In this document: piece after piece, positions 11,123 through 20,894 of the stretch
Numbering within the stretch: position 1 is the first letter of the stretch
Layout of the letters: every line of letters starts with the position of its first letter
NCBI RefSeq assembly: GCF_004346925.1
Contig: NZ_CP031167.1
Coordinates: 2,314,001-2,378,000 of the forward strand
Direction of reading: 5' to 3'
Origin: Stenotrophomonas sp. ASS1
Lineage (GTDB): Bacteria > Pseudomonadota > Gammaproteobacteria > Xanthomonadales > Xanthomonadaceae
DNA length: 64,000 nt
Made by a program: the position numbers and the translations under genes
Notes under the pieces: generated by a model
The model's database searches: none
What the model was told of the DNA's origin: nothing
The model's input: only the letters and a program-made list of their open reading frames with translations

Positions 11123-11866
11123 TCAGATCCGCGTCGTTGCCATGAACCGTTCGCGGTCCTGCTGCGTACGGCGGCGGATCTCCTCCAGCGCCTGGCTTTC
11201 GGTCGCCTGCAGCATGGCTTCGAACAAGCGCTGGAAGTGATGGCGCATCGCATTGCGCGCGGCCACCGGATCGCGCGCACGCAGGGCTTCGAAGATCGCC
11301 ATGTGCTCGTCGGCACGACTGGCGCCATCATCATGGCAGACCCGTGCATAGACCTCGGTTACCCGCGGCAGTTCGCTGCGCATGCGCCAGATCTGCTGCA
11401 CGAAGAACTCCACCACCGGGTTGCCGGAAAGCCGTGCGATGGCCAGGTGGAAACGGCGGTCGTACTCGCCGGCTTCCGCGTCGCTCAGGTCGCGACGGCA
11501 CAGTGCTTCGGCCAACGCCTGCAGCTCGGCAATGCCGGCATCATCCAGATTGCTTGCCGCCAGAGCGGCGGCCTCGGCCTCGAATACCGCGCGGGCAGCG
11601 GTGAGGTCGAAGGCGCTGACATCCGGCAGCCCGCCGGGCGCCTGCGTCGGGCGCGGCTTCACATGCACGCCCGAACCGATGCGGATCGCGATCCAGCCCT
11701 GTGCTTCCAGTGCGATCTCGGCTTCGCGGATGGTGACCCGGCTGACACCGAACCGTTCGGCCAGTTCACGCTCGCCCGGCAGCCGCGAGCCCGGCGGAAA
11801 TTCGCCGTCCTCGATCAGCTTGCGGAGCTTGGCAGCGATGGTCTGGTAAAGGCGGTTGGCGGACAT
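11123..11866 (-). CDS. FadR-type GntR-family regulator of the alginate locus
   Basis: 247 residues. The N-terminal winged helix has the GntR signature (SRLPGERELAERFGVSRVTIREAEIALEAQGWI and GSGVHVKP). The C-terminal FCD effector domain shows acidic and His residues expected for metal/carboxylate binding (EYDRRFHLAIARLSGNPVVE, ADEHMAIFEALRARD). Such proteins usually repress sugar-acid genes and let go on binding a uronate-type inducer, here plausibly DEH or KDG from alginate. It is encoded 102 nt downstream of the TonB receptor on the same strand and may be cotranscribed. Candidate operators are at 14936-14979. The inducer is an inference. Confidence 0.88.
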   Translation of the reverse strand: MSANRLYQTIAAKLRKLIEDGEFPPGSRLPGERELAERFGVSRVTIREAEIALEAQGWIAIRIGSGVHVKPRPTQAPGGLPDVSAFDLTAARAVFEAEAAALAASNLDDAGIAELQALAEALCRRDLSDAEAGEYDRRFHLAIARLSGNPVVEFFVQQIWRMRSELPRVTEVYARVCHDDGASRADEHMAIFEALRARDPVAARNAMRHHFQRLFEAMLQATESQALEEIRRRTQQDRERFMATTRI

Positions 11867-11940
11867 GCGGCTGACCCTTGGCGATTCCTTCCCGGTCCCT
11901 GCCCTGCCACCGCGGCCGGCAAGGGTCCGGTTGGAGCGAC

Positions 11941-11961
11941 GGCGCGACCACTGGCCGCGCC
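11941..11961 (-). terminator. Small hairpin downstream of the alginate TonB receptor
   Basis: GGCGCG..CC and GG..CGCGCC pair with one mismatch around a 3-nt loop, just beyond the receptor stop codon at 11969. There is no T-run. It could attenuate read-through from the receptor into the regulator gene. Confidence 0.3.
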
Positions 11962-11968
11962 GCCCTGT

Positions 11969-14860
11969 TCAGAACTTGTATCGTACACCGAAATACGCAC
12001 GTCGCCCGTAGGTCACCACTTCGCGGAAGTTCCCATAAAGCGGCTGGTAGGCCACGCGCGGCTCGTTGGTCAGGTTCATCAACTCCAGCGACAGCGACAA
12101 CCGCTTGTTCACCCGGTAGCGCAGGCGCAGGTCCACGCTGGTGTTGTCATCGTAGTAGCGGTTCTGCTGTGCGGTGTTGCCGGTGAAGTCCTGGTAGTAG
12201 TGCGAGCGGAACTTGCCGATGGCCTGGATGTTGAAGCGCCCGACGTCCCAGTAGATCGAGCCGGACAGGACGTGCCGCGAGAAGCCGCTGAGGCCCGCCG
12301 GCGGCACGATCGCCGGAATGATCGTACCGTCACTGGCCAGCTGCTCGCCCAGTCGCGAGTCCTGGGTCCGGTAGTCGGCATCGGCGTAGTTGTAACTGAC
12401 CTTGAAGCCCAGCCCGTCGAACGGCTTGGGCAGGTACGACAGTCGATGGGTGGCGGTCAGCTCGAAGCCGGTCAGCGTGCTGTCCTCGTCGGTGGTTACC
12501 TGCTGGCGTACCGGCACGGTCACGCTCTGGCCGTCGATGGTGTAGGTCTCCGGCACCAGCGCAGTGGCGGTGCCGCCGTTGAACTGCTTCCAGTACACCG
12601 CGCCGGCCAGCATCGTGTCCGGGTTCGGGTACCACTCCAGTGACAGGTCGCCGTTCCAGGACATCAGCGGCTGCGCGGCGGGGTTGCCGCTGGCGCTGAT
12701 GTCATCCAGCGCGTCGGCCAGGTTGCCGTAGGTGGCATCACTGCTCACGTTGATGGTGCGCCCGGCACCCAGCGCGGCGATGTCCGGCCGCGACATCGCG
12801 CGGTATGCACCGACCCGCAGCAACACGTCCGGGCGCAGTTCGAAGGCCGCGTTGAGGCTGGGCAGCAACTTGTCGTTGCCCGCCTTGAACACCTGCGTGC
12901 TGTACTCGCCGGTGGGTTGCAGGCGGATCGTGCCGTCACCATTGTCCTCGATACGCAACCCGGTACGCACGCCTTCGGAGCGAACATCGGTCTTGACCCA
13001 GCGCAGGCCGAGGTTGCCGGTCACCGGCAAGCCGAACAGGCTGCTGCTGAACTCACCCATCAGATAGAGCGCGCGTGTCTTCTCGGTGATATCGACATTG
13101 TTCGGATCCTGGAAACCCGGATCCAGCCCGCTGTCGAGGCTGCCGCGGAACGACTGGTACAGGCAGTTCGGATCGAAGTACGCCCACGAGGAGATCGTGT
13201 TGCCGCTGGCGGCATCCATGAAGTCATCCTGCGGGAAGGGTGCACGGCAGGCCTGGTTGGCGGCGATGATCTTCGCTTTGTCGGCCGCCACGCGCTGGTC
13301 GTAGTCGGTTACCAGGGTGTTGTCGCGCAGGCGGTAGTCGGCCTGGCTGGCGCGCACGCCGCCCTTGATGCGGGTGAAGAAACCGGACTCCGGCATGAAG
13401 CTGGCATCGAAGCGGCCGGCCTTGATCCTGTGGTCATTCTCGGTGGCGCTGGAGGTCACCCGCGCCGCCCCCGTATAGGCGTCCCAGTTGTTGGGGTCGA
13501 AGTTCGGCGCCAGGGCAACACTGGGCACTTCGCCGTGCCAGTCCCAGTCATAGTCCACGTAACCGGTGGCACCACTGCTGATGCCCGGCACGATGGCATT
13601 GTTGACGTCGCGCTGGTTGGCACGCAGGCGGGTCATGCGCTCGCTGTCGAGGCGATTGGTGTGCGAGTACGAAAGATCGGTGGACAGTTCCCAGGCCGGG
13701 GTCGGTCGCAGGATCAGGTTCAGGCCACCCCCGGTGTACTCCTCGCCACGCCAGTAGCGGTTTGAGGTGGAATCAATCGAGGTGCTGCCATGCAGGTGGC
13801 GCACGATGCCGTCCTCGTCCACCTCGCGCCGGGTGATGCCACGGCGGGCGTTGGACAGGCTCAGGTCGCTGCGGTTCTCGTACCAGTTGCGCTCGGTGTG
13901 TTCGAAGTCGAGGTTCACTTCAACCACGTCATTGGGCCGCCACTGCAATGCGGCGAACTCGCTCTGCCGGTCGTTGCGCTCCTGCTTGAGCCGGTAGATG
14001 CGGCTGCTTGGCACCAGGTAGTACGGCGCGCCGTTGGCGATGGCCTGCGCGGACACTTCATTGCAGCTGGCATTGCCCACGTTCTGCGTGCCATCGCAGG
14101 CATACCAGGTGGAACCGCTGGTGATGCTCTCTTCCGGGTCGGTGCCGTCCAGGCGCTGGAAGCCCAGCGAGATGCCCAGCTTCTGCCCGTTGCCGAACTC
14201 GAACTGATCGATGTAGCTGGCGGTGCCGCGATAGCCGATGCCGTCGTCGTCGCGGTACTTCTTGTCATACTCGGCCCAGCTGCCGCGCAGGTCCAGCTGC
14301 GCCGCACGCTTGCCGTACTCCAGTGGGCGCACTGTTTCCAGGCCGATGGTGCCAGCCACGCCGCCTTCGATGATGTCAGCGCGCTGGGTCTTGTAGATGG
14401 CCACCGTATTGATCAGCTCGGCGGGGAACATGTTGAAGTTCACCGAGCGGTCGCCGCTGCCGTTGGTGATCTCGCGGCCATTGAAGTTGGTGCTGCTGAG
14501 GAAGGCACCCAGGCCACGGATGGAGATTTCCGAGGCGCCGGTCTTGTCGCGGGTCGACGCGGCGCCGGTCAGGGTCTCGATCGCATCGGCCAGCGAGGGC
14601 GCCGGCAGGTCGCCGATGTCATCGGCCGAGAGCACGTCGGCAATGACCGTGTCATCGCGCTTCTTGTTGATCGAACTCTGCATCGATTCGCGGATGCCGG
14701 TGACCTTTACCTGGTCCAGCGTGGTGGGATCCTGCCCTGCCGCGTCCTTGCTGGATTGCGCCTGGGCCGTGGACAGGCCCGCCAGCACGGCGAGCAACGC
14801 CACGATCAGGGGCGTGGGGGACAACGAGATGCTGTGCACTGCTCCGGCGGGTCGCCGCAT
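11969..14860 (-). CDS. TonB-dependent receptor, probable alginate-oligosaccharide importer
   Basis: 963 residues from ATG 14860, chosen for its GGAGGA ribosome site; a frame from 14917 adds 19 residues with no signal. A signal peptide (to STAQAQ) is followed by a TonB-box-like TLDQVKVTGIRESM. The plug has DDIGDLPAPSLADAIETLTG and ISIRGLGAF, and a barrel ends in F (YFGVRYKF). This large subclass with the VTGIRESM start is typical of Xanthomonadaceae and Caulobacter carbohydrate receptors. It is divergent from the PL6 alginate lyase with shared operator candidates, so transport of alginate oligomers is the best guess. Confidence 0.9.
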   Translation of the reverse strand: MRRPAGAVHSISLSPTPLIVALLAVLAGLSTAQAQSSKDAAGQDPTTLDQVKVTGIRESMQSSINKKRDDTVIADVLSADDIGDLPAPSLADAIETLTGAASTRDKTGASEISIRGLGAFLSSTNFNGREITNGSGDRSVNFNMFPAELINTVAIYKTQRADIIEGGVAGTIGLETVRPLEYGKRAAQLDLRGSWAEYDKKYRDDDGIGYRGTASYIDQFEFGNGQKLGISLGFQRLDGTDPEESITSGSTWYACDGTQNVGNASCNEVSAQAIANGAPYYLVPSSRIYRLKQERNDRQSEFAALQWRPNDVVEVNLDFEHTERNWYENRSDLSLSNARRGITRREVDEDGIVRHLHGSTSIDSTSNRYWRGEEYTGGGLNLILRPTPAWELSTDLSYSHTNRLDSERMTRLRANQRDVNNAIVPGISSGATGYVDYDWDWHGEVPSVALAPNFDPNNWDAYTGAARVTSSATENDHRIKAGRFDASFMPESGFFTRIKGGVRASQADYRLRDNTLVTDYDQRVAADKAKIIAANQACRAPFPQDDFMDAASGNTISSWAYFDPNCLYQSFRGSLDSGLDPGFQDPNNVDITEKTRALYLMGEFSSSLFGLPVTGNLGLRWVKTDVRSEGVRTGLRIEDNGDGTIRLQPTGEYSTQVFKAGNDKLLPSLNAAFELRPDVLLRVGAYRAMSRPDIAALGAGRTINVSSDATYGNLADALDDISASGNPAAQPLMSWNGDLSLEWYPNPDTMLAGAVYWKQFNGGTATALVPETYTIDGQSVTVPVRQQVTTDEDSTLTGFELTATHRLSYLPKPFDGLGFKVSYNYADADYRTQDSRLGEQLASDGTIIPAIVPPAGLSGFSRHVLSGSIYWDVGRFNIQAIGKFRSHYYQDFTGNTAQQNRYYDDNTSVDLRLRYRVNKRLSLSLELMNLTNEPRVAYQPLYGNFREVVTYGRRAYFGVRYKF

Positions 14861-14935
14861 GGTTTCCTCCTCCCAAAGGATCGCCTGCATGCCAGGCGTG
14901 GAACGCAGCTTCGGCACGGCGACATGAAAATGTCA

Positions 14936-14979
14936 ACCAATTGGTATGCGAATGTTCAAATGCCTTTCATCCATACCAG
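14936..14979. promoter_or_regulatory. Candidate GntR/FadR-type operators in the divergent alginate promoter
   Basis: The 241-nt gap between the receptor and PL6 genes holds a perfect 10-bp palindrome ACCAATTGGT (14936-14945). It also has a longer dyad made of TGGTATG (14942-14948) and CATACCA (14972-14978), 23 bp apart. TGGT/ACCA half-sites are the usual FadR-subfamily target. The stretch is markedly A/T-rich compared with its surroundings, as expected for two back-to-back promoters. The rest of the gap shows only the PL6 ribosome site. Confidence 0.5.
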
Positions 14980-15101
14980 TTGAATGCAATTTAATGTGCT
15001 CATGCAGCATGACTTTGCGCGAAAGCTGGCTTACAACGGACCCGGAAGTGGTATGCAGACCCACCCTGAAACGACGGCCCGGCCGTCTCTGGAAGGATTT
15101 C

Positions 15102-16541
15102 ATGCGCATTCGTCCGCTTGCTCGACATCCGCTCAACTATCCATCACTGTTTTGCCTGACCACTGGTCTGGCCATGTGCCTGACCACTTCAGCGGCAAGT
15201 GCAGCCAGCTGGCTCGTCCACGATGTCGCTGAGTTCACTACCGCCGCCTCGGCGCTGCAGCCCGGCGATGAGATCGTGTTGGCTGACGGCACCTGGACCG
15301 ACGCGCGGTTGCTGCTGAAAGGCCAGGGCACGGCAGCCGCGCCGATCGTGTTGCGCGCGCAGACCGCCGGCAAGGTCGTCCTCAGCGGACGTTCGGACCT
15401 GCGCCTGGCCGGGAGCTACCTGCAGGTGTCCAACCTGGTGTTCCGCAACGGCTATGCGCCGGGTGATGCGGTGGTGGCGTTCCGCGAGTCGAGCAAGGCC
15501 GTCGCCAGCAACAGCCGCGTCACCGGCCTGGTGATCGATGACTACACCAACCCGGATGCCAGCGACCAGGACTACTGGGTATCGCTGTATGGCAGCAACA
15601 ACCGGTTGGACCACAGCCAGCTGCGCGGCAAGACCAACGCCGGGCCGACCGTGGTGGTGGTGCGCGATGCCACCCAGGGCCTGGACAACCAGCACCGTAT
15701 CGACCACAACTGGTTCGGGCCGCGCCCGGCGCTGGGCGTCAACGGCGGCGAAACGATCCGCGTCGGCACCAGCGACAGCTCACTGAGCGATTCCAACAGC
15801 ACGGTGGAGAACAACTGGTTCGAAGGCTGCGACGGCGAGACCGAGATCATCAGCAACAAGTCCGGCGGCAACACCTACCGCGGCAACGTGTTCTACCGTT
15901 CGGCCGGCGCATTGACCCTGCGCCATGGCAACGGCAACCGGGTGATCGACAACGTCTTCCTCGGCGATGACAAGGCCGGCACCGGCGGCGTACGCATCAT
16001 CAACGCCGACCAGACCGTCAGCAACAACTACTTCGAGCGGCTGGCCGGGTCCAGCAACCGTTCGGCGTTGGCGGTGATGGATGCGCAGGCCAGTCCTCCG
16101 CTGTCCGGCTATGCGCCTGTGGTGAATGCCACGATCAATCGCAACACCTTCGTGGACGTGGCGAAGATCAGCTTCGGCGTCGGCCACGATGAAGCCAAGG
16201 GCATCGTGGTCGCCGCCAGCAGCAGCCGCTTCACCGGCAACCTGATCGTCAACCGCAACAGCAGCAACCCACCAACTGCCGCCAGTTCGCTGGCCGGCAT
16301 CGACTTCAGCGGCAACCTGCAGTCGCCGGCAGCCAGCACCGTGTTCCCGGGTGGCGTAGAAGGCCGTGGCGTCAGCCTGCAGCAGGCTGCCAGCGGATTG
16401 TGGGTGGCCACGCCTGCCCTGCCCGCCGTGGGCGCCGATCCTGCCCTGGCGATGACCGCGCGCGAGGCGACCGGCGTCGCCTGGTATCCCAAGGTGGGCG
16501 AAGTTGCCCTGTCACGCACCCGCAATGGAGTTGATCGATGA
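15102..16541 (+). CDS. Alginate lyase, polysaccharide lyase family 6
   Basis: 479 residues from ATG 15102 (AAGGA ribosome site; a longer frame from 14946 is unlikely). A signal peptide ends near SAASA. The body is a parallel beta-helix with many N-x-F/V rungs. Chondroitinase-B-type catalytic signatures are present: GETEIISNKSGG with Lys253 as the expected base, and LTLRHG with Arg274 as the expected acid; the acidic residues before Lys253 fit the calcium site. The enzyme cleaves alginate by beta-elimination, giving unsaturated oligomers or DEH. Its stop overlaps the PL17 start by ATGA, so the two lyases are coupled. Confidence 0.92.
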   Translation: MRIRPLARHPLNYPSLFCLTTGLAMCLTTSAASAASWLVHDVAEFTTAASALQPGDEIVLADGTWTDARLLLKGQGTAAAPIVLRAQTAGKVVLSGRSDLRLAGSYLQVSNLVFRNGYAPGDAVVAFRESSKAVASNSRVTGLVIDDYTNPDASDQDYWVSLYGSNNRLDHSQLRGKTNAGPTVVVVRDATQGLDNQHRIDHNWFGPRPALGVNGGETIRVGTSDSSLSDSNSTVENNWFEGCDGETEIISNKSGGNTYRGNVFYRSAGALTLRHGNGNRVIDNVFLGDDKAGTGGVRIINADQTVSNNYFERLAGSSNRSALAVMDAQASPPLSGYAPVVNATINRNTFVDVAKISFGVGHDEAKGIVVAASSSRFTGNLIVNRNSSNPPTAASSLAGIDFSGNLQSPAASTVFPGGVEGRGVSLQQAASGLWVATPALPAVGADPALAMTAREATGVAWYPKVGEVALSRTRNGVDR

Positions 16542-18766
16542 GGTTGCAGCCGCTGTTCGTTTCCCTGGCCCTGGCCGCCCCCTTCGCCCTGCTGCCGACC
16601 GCGTCGCTGCTCGCAGCGCCCGCTGCCACTGCGCGGCAGGCCGACACCGCGCCGGTGCTGGTGACCGCAGCGCAGTGGCAGCGGATGGCCAGCGAAGGCG
16701 GCCGCTACCCGTGGTTCGCCAAGGAACAGGCGCGCACGGAAAAATCGCTGAAGAAGATGATGAAGGCCGGCATCGACGTGCCGGTACCGAAGGACAAGGG
16801 CGGCGGCCGCACCCATGAACAGCACAAGCGCAACTACCAGGCCCTGATGGCGGCCGGCACCCTGTACCGGCTGACCGGCGACAAGGTCTATGTCGACTAC
16901 GCGCGCGACATGCTGCTGCAGTACGCCAGGCTCTACCCCACCCTGGGCCCGCACCCCGAAGGCCGCGGACAGATTCCAGGCCGCGTGTTCTGGCAGGTGC
17001 TCAACGATTCGGTGTGGCTGGTCAATGCCATCCAGGGCTACGACGCGATCCGCGACGCGCTGTCCGCCGAGGACCGCGACACCATCGAATCGAAGGTGTT
17101 CCGGCCGATGGCTGAGTTCCTCGTCAGCGAGCCGAAGAACTACGACCAGATCCACAACCACGCCACCTGGGCGGTGGCCGCCACTGGCATGACCGGCTAC
17201 GTGCTGCGCGACCCTGAGCTGGTGGAGAAATCGTTGCGCGGCAGCCAGAAGAACGATCAGTTCGGCTTCCTTCGCCAGATCGACCTGCTGTTCTCGCCCG
17301 ATGGCTATTACGAGGAAGGCCCGTACTACCAGCGCTACGCACTGGCACCGTTCCTGCTGTTCGCCAACGCCATCGAACGCAACGAGCCGCAGCGCAGGAT
17401 CTTCGCGCGCCGCGACGGCGTGCTGCTGAAGGCCGTGGATGTGCTGGTGCAGTCCAGCTATGACGGCCTGTTCTTCCCGATCAACGATGCCATCCTGGAC
17501 AAGGGCATCGATACCGAGGAACTGGTGGCCGGTATCGGCATCGCCTATGCGCGCACCGGTGACGACCGCCTGTTGTCGGTGGCCCAGCAGCAGAAACGCC
17601 TGCTGTTGTCCCCCGAGGGACTACAGGTGGCGCAAGCACTGGCCGCCAACAAGGCCAGGCCCTTCGATTACCGTCCGATGCTGCTGCGCGATGGCCCGGA
17701 CGGCGACCGCGGTGGCCTGGCGATCCTGCGCATGAACGGCGAACGCGGCCAGGCGCTGGTGCAGAAGGACACGATGCAGGGCATGGGCCATGGCCACTTC
17801 GACAAACTCAACTGGCTGTTCTACGACAACGGCAATCCGGTGGTGACTGACTACGGCGCTGCCCGCTTCCTCAACGTGGAAGCCAAGCGGGGTGGCATCT
17901 ACCTGGCCGAGAACCGCAGCTGGGCCAAACAGACTGTGGCCCACAACACCCTGGTGGTGGACGAACAGAGCCACTTCACGGGCGACTGGAAGCGCGGCGA
18001 GGAGCATGCCCCGCAGGTGCGCTTCTTCCAGGCCGATGCCGATACCCAGGTTGCCTCGGCGACCATGCGCGACGCCTACCCCGGCGTAGTTTTCACCCGC
18101 ACCCAGGCGCTGCTGCGCCACCCCGGGCTGGGCCTGCCGGTGGTGCTGGACCTGCTGCAGGTGCACGGCGACAAGGCCGCGCGCTACGACCTGCCGCTGC
18201 ACTTCAACGGCCACATCGTCACCACCGGCTTCGAGGCAGAACACTTCCCCACCCAGCGCCCGGTGCTGGGCAAGGACAACGGCTACCAGCACCTGTGGCT
18301 GGATGCACGCAGCACGCCCGGCAGCGAACCGCGTTCGCTGGCGTGGCTGCTGGATGGGCGCTTCTACACCTACCGATTCGGCAGCAGTGCGCCGGCACAG
18401 GCGCTGCTGGTGGAAAGTGGTGCCAACGATCCGGAGTTCAACCTGCGCCGTGAACCGGCCCTGCTGCAGCGCGTGGAAGGCCAGAAGGACGTGACCTTCT
18501 TCAGCGTGCTGGAGCCGCATGGCGAGTACAACGGCACCGCCGAGTACGTGCACGGCGCGGACAGCCGCATCAAGGACATCGTGCGCAGCCGGGGCAGCGA
18601 TGCAGAGGTGATCGAACTGCGCCTGGCCAGCGGTGCACGCATCGCCCTCGGCGTGGCCGACGACAGCAGCGCCAAGGGCGAGCACAGCGTGACCGTGGAC
18701 GGCCATGCCTACCGCTGGAACGGCAGCCATGCACGCATGGACCGCAGCAAGGGTGACGGAAAATGA
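16538..18766 (+). CDS. Exolytic oligoalginate lyase, polysaccharide lyase family 17
   Basis: 742 residues with a signal peptide (residues about 1-25). An N-terminal alpha/alpha toroid domain carries IHNHATW (His206, Asn207, His208) and DGYYEEGPYYQRY (Tyr257/258), matching the catalytic Asn/His and Tyr of PL17 enzymes. A C-terminal heparinase II/III-like beta-sandwich starts near GMGHGHFDKLNW. Family members strip the unsaturated monomer from alginate oligomers, yielding DEH. It closely fits the S. maltophilia PL17 lyase known as Smlt2602, judged from memory of that enzyme rather than by alignment. ATGA overlaps on both sides couple it to PL6 and to the MFS importer. Confidence 0.94.
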   Translation: MRLQPLFVSLALAAPFALLPTASLLAAPAATARQADTAPVLVTAAQWQRMASEGGRYPWFAKEQARTEKSLKKMMKAGIDVPVPKDKGGGRTHEQHKRNYQALMAAGTLYRLTGDKVYVDYARDMLLQYARLYPTLGPHPEGRGQIPGRVFWQVLNDSVWLVNAIQGYDAIRDALSAEDRDTIESKVFRPMAEFLVSEPKNYDQIHNHATWAVAATGMTGYVLRDPELVEKSLRGSQKNDQFGFLRQIDLLFSPDGYYEEGPYYQRYALAPFLLFANAIERNEPQRRIFARRDGVLLKAVDVLVQSSYDGLFFPINDAILDKGIDTEELVAGIGIAYARTGDDRLLSVAQQQKRLLLSPEGLQVAQALAANKARPFDYRPMLLRDGPDGDRGGLAILRMNGERGQALVQKDTMQGMGHGHFDKLNWLFYDNGNPVVTDYGAARFLNVEAKRGGIYLAENRSWAKQTVAHNTLVVDEQSHFTGDWKRGEEHAPQVRFFQADADTQVASATMRDAYPGVVFTRTQALLRHPGLGLPVVLDLLQVHGDKAARYDLPLHFNGHIVTTGFEAEHFPTQRPVLGKDNGYQHLWLDARSTPGSEPRSLAWLLDGRFYTYRFGSSAPAQALLVESGANDPEFNLRREPALLQRVEGQKDVTFFSVLEPHGEYNGTAEYVHGADSRIKDIVRSRGSDAEVIELRLASGARIALGVADDSSAKGEHSVTVDGHAYRWNGSHARMDRSKGDGK

Positions 18767-20067
18767 ACGGCCCTGCCGTGGTGGCCAACCTGCGCAAGGT
18801 GCCGGTGCGTTCAGCAGTGCGCTGGTTGATCGTGGGCCTGATCGCCGTCGCTACGGTCATCAACTACATCGACCGCAATGCACTGGCGGTGATGTGGCCG
18901 GAAATCGCCAGGGAAGTAGGCGCGACCAAGGACGACTATGCCCTGCTGGTAACGGTGTTCATGCTGTTCTACGCCGCCGGCCAGTTCCTGTTCGGCCGCC
19001 TGTTCGACATGATCGGCACGCGCCTGGGGTTCGCCCTGTCGATCAGCGTGTGGTCGATCTCGATCGCGCTGCACTCGATCACCCATTCGATGCTCTCCTT
19101 CAGCCTGGTAAGGGCGATGCTCGGCATCAGCGAAGCGGGTGCGTGGCCCGGCGCGGTCAAGGCCAATGCCGAGTGGTTCCCTGCGCGCGAACGCGCGTTG
19201 GCGCAGGGCGTGTTCAACGCGGGTGCGTCGATCGGCGCGATCGTCTCCGCACCCGCCATCGCCGGCCTCTATCTGTGGCTGGGCTGGCGCGGCACCTTCG
19301 TGCTGGTCGGTGCGATCGGCTTCCTGTGGCTGCTGCCGTGGCTGTTTGTCTACCGCGCCGGGCCGGACAAGCATCCGTGGGTGAGCGATGCCGAGCGCCG
19401 GCTGATCCAGCAAGACCAGGCCGGGCAACAGACAGAGGCGGCGCCCAAAGCCAGCGTGCGCGAGCTGCTGGCCCATCGCCAGAGCTGGGGCATGCTCGCC
19501 TGCCGCTTCCTGCTGGATCCTATCTGGTGGCTGTTCGTGTCCTGGCTGCCGATCTATCTCGCTGAAACCTTCGGCTTCGACATCAAGCAGATCGGCCTGT
19601 TCGCGTGGGTACCCTTCGTCGGCGCGATGCTGGGCAGCCTCAGTGGCGGCTGGCTGTCGGGTCGCATGATCCGCGCCGGACACAGCGTGGACCGCGCCCG
19701 CAAGCTGGCCATCACCCTGGGGTGCGTGATCATGGCGCCTGCCCTGCTGGGTGCTGTGCTGGCCAATCAGCCGCTGCTGGCGGTGCTGGCGATCGCTGCG
19801 GTGCTGTTCGGCTTCCAGGTAGCCATCGGCAACATCCAGACCCTGCCCGGCGACCTGTTCGACGGCCGTTCGGTGGGCACGCTGGCAGGCCTGGGTGGCC
19901 TGGCGGCGGTCGCCGGCACCTTGATCACCACCTGGCTGGTGCCGGTGCTGACCCGCCACTCCTACGCCCCGATCTTCATCCTCGTTGCCGCGCTGGTGCC
20001 GCTGTCGCTGGCTGCGCTGTGGTGGTGGACCGGACCTATCCAGAAGCTCGACCGTCGCGGCGGCTGA
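18763..20067 (+). CDS. MFS transporter, hexuronate/DEH importer (anion:cation symporter family)
   Basis: 434 residues and about 12 membrane segments. Signature elements: INYIDRNALAVMWPEIAREVG in helix 1, GRLFDMIGTRLGFALSISVW in the loop 2/3 region, and SEAGAWPGAVKANAEWFP, all typical of the ExuT/ACS hexuronate group. It should carry DEH or uronates across the inner membrane by proton symport. It starts in an ATGA overlap with PL17 and is followed after 60 nt by the DEH reductase, which fits an import step between lyases and reductase. Confidence 0.9.
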   Translation: MNGPAVVANLRKVPVRSAVRWLIVGLIAVATVINYIDRNALAVMWPEIAREVGATKDDYALLVTVFMLFYAAGQFLFGRLFDMIGTRLGFALSISVWSISIALHSITHSMLSFSLVRAMLGISEAGAWPGAVKANAEWFPARERALAQGVFNAGASIGAIVSAPAIAGLYLWLGWRGTFVLVGAIGFLWLLPWLFVYRAGPDKHPWVSDAERRLIQQDQAGQQTEAAPKASVRELLAHRQSWGMLACRFLLDPIWWLFVSWLPIYLAETFGFDIKQIGLFAWVPFVGAMLGSLSGGWLSGRMIRAGHSVDRARKLAITLGCVIMAPALLGAVLANQPLLAVLAIAAVLFGFQVAIGNIQTLPGDLFDGRSVGTLAGLGGLAAVAGTLITTWLVPVLTRHSYAPIFILVAALVPLSLAALWWWTGPIQKLDRRGG

Positions 20068-20127
20068 GCCTAGGTCTCCTTCTTTTCCAAGTACATCCAT
20101 TCCCCCGCAAACCAAGGAGTTTTCCGC

Positions 20128-20880
20128 ATGTCGTTCCAGGACAAGGTGGCCATTGTCACCGGTGGTGGCCGCGATATCGGCCGCGCCGTTTCGATCAAAC
20201 TGGCTGCCGCCGGTGCACGCGTCTGCATCAACTACGCCCATGATGAAGCCAGTGCCCAGGAAACGCTGGCACAGATCCAGGCGGCCGGTGGCCAGGCCAT
20301 CGTGCATCGCGCCGACGTCACCGATGCCGCCGCCGTGGCCGGCCTGGTCGCTGCGGTACAGGCCGCGTTCGGCGAGCGTATCGACCTGCTGGTGAACGTG
20401 GCCGGTGGCATGGTGCAGCGTCGGCCGCTGGCCGACATCGACCCGGCGTTCTTCCACGCCGTGATGGACCTGAATCTGACCTCAACCTACCTGACCACGC
20501 ACGCGGTGGTGCCGCACATGCGTGACGGCGCGGCCATCGTCAACTTCGCCTCGCAGGCAGGTCGTGATGGCGGCGGCCCGGGCGCATCGATCTACGCCAC
20601 CGCCAAGGCGGCAGTGATGACCTTCACCCGTGCCATGGCCAAGGAGCTGGGGCCGAAGGGCATCCGCGTGAATGCACTGTGCTGCGGCATGATCGCCACC
20701 CGTTTCCATGACGAGTTCACCAAGCCGGAAGTACGCACGGCCGTTGCTGGCGCTACCCCGCTGCGCCGCCAAGGGGCACCGGACGAAGCCGCCGACGCTG
20801 CCGTATTCCTGGCCTCGGATGCGGCGGCGTTCATCACCGGTGCGAATCTGGACGTCAACGGCGGCACCTACTTCTCCTGA
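20128..20880 (+). CDS. SDR-family oxidoreductase, probable DEH reductase
   Basis: 250 residues, the standard size of classical short-chain dehydrogenases. The cofactor loop is TGGGRDIG (residues 11-18), the structural NVAG is at 90-93, and the catalytic Ser142, Tyr156 and Lys160 (YATAK) are in place. In alginate loci such an enzyme reduces 4-deoxy-L-erythro-5-hexoseulose uronate (DEH) to 2-keto-3-deoxygluconate (KDG), and here it lies between the uronate importer and a KDG kinase. Ribosome site AAGGAG precedes ATG 20128. Substrate is inferred from context. A CCTAGGT at 20069-20075 lacks the flanking features of the CrbR-type modules. Confidence 0.88.
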   Translation: MSFQDKVAIVTGGGRDIGRAVSIKLAAAGARVCINYAHDEASAQETLAQIQAAGGQAIVHRADVTDAAAVAGLVAAVQAAFGERIDLLVNVAGGMVQRRPLADIDPAFFHAVMDLNLTSTYLTTHAVVPHMRDGAAIVNFASQAGRDGGGPGASIYATAKAAVMTFTRAMAKELGPKGIRVNALCCGMIATRFHDEFTKPEVRTAVAGATPLRRQGAPDEAADAAVFLASDAAAFITGANLDVNGGTYFS

Positions 20881-20894
20881 CTGGAATCCTGACC

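Noticed and set aside
20069..20075. Third CCTAGGT near the SDR gene as a CrbR-type site
   Set aside because: Not a full palindrome and no GCTAG at about 32 bp downstream.
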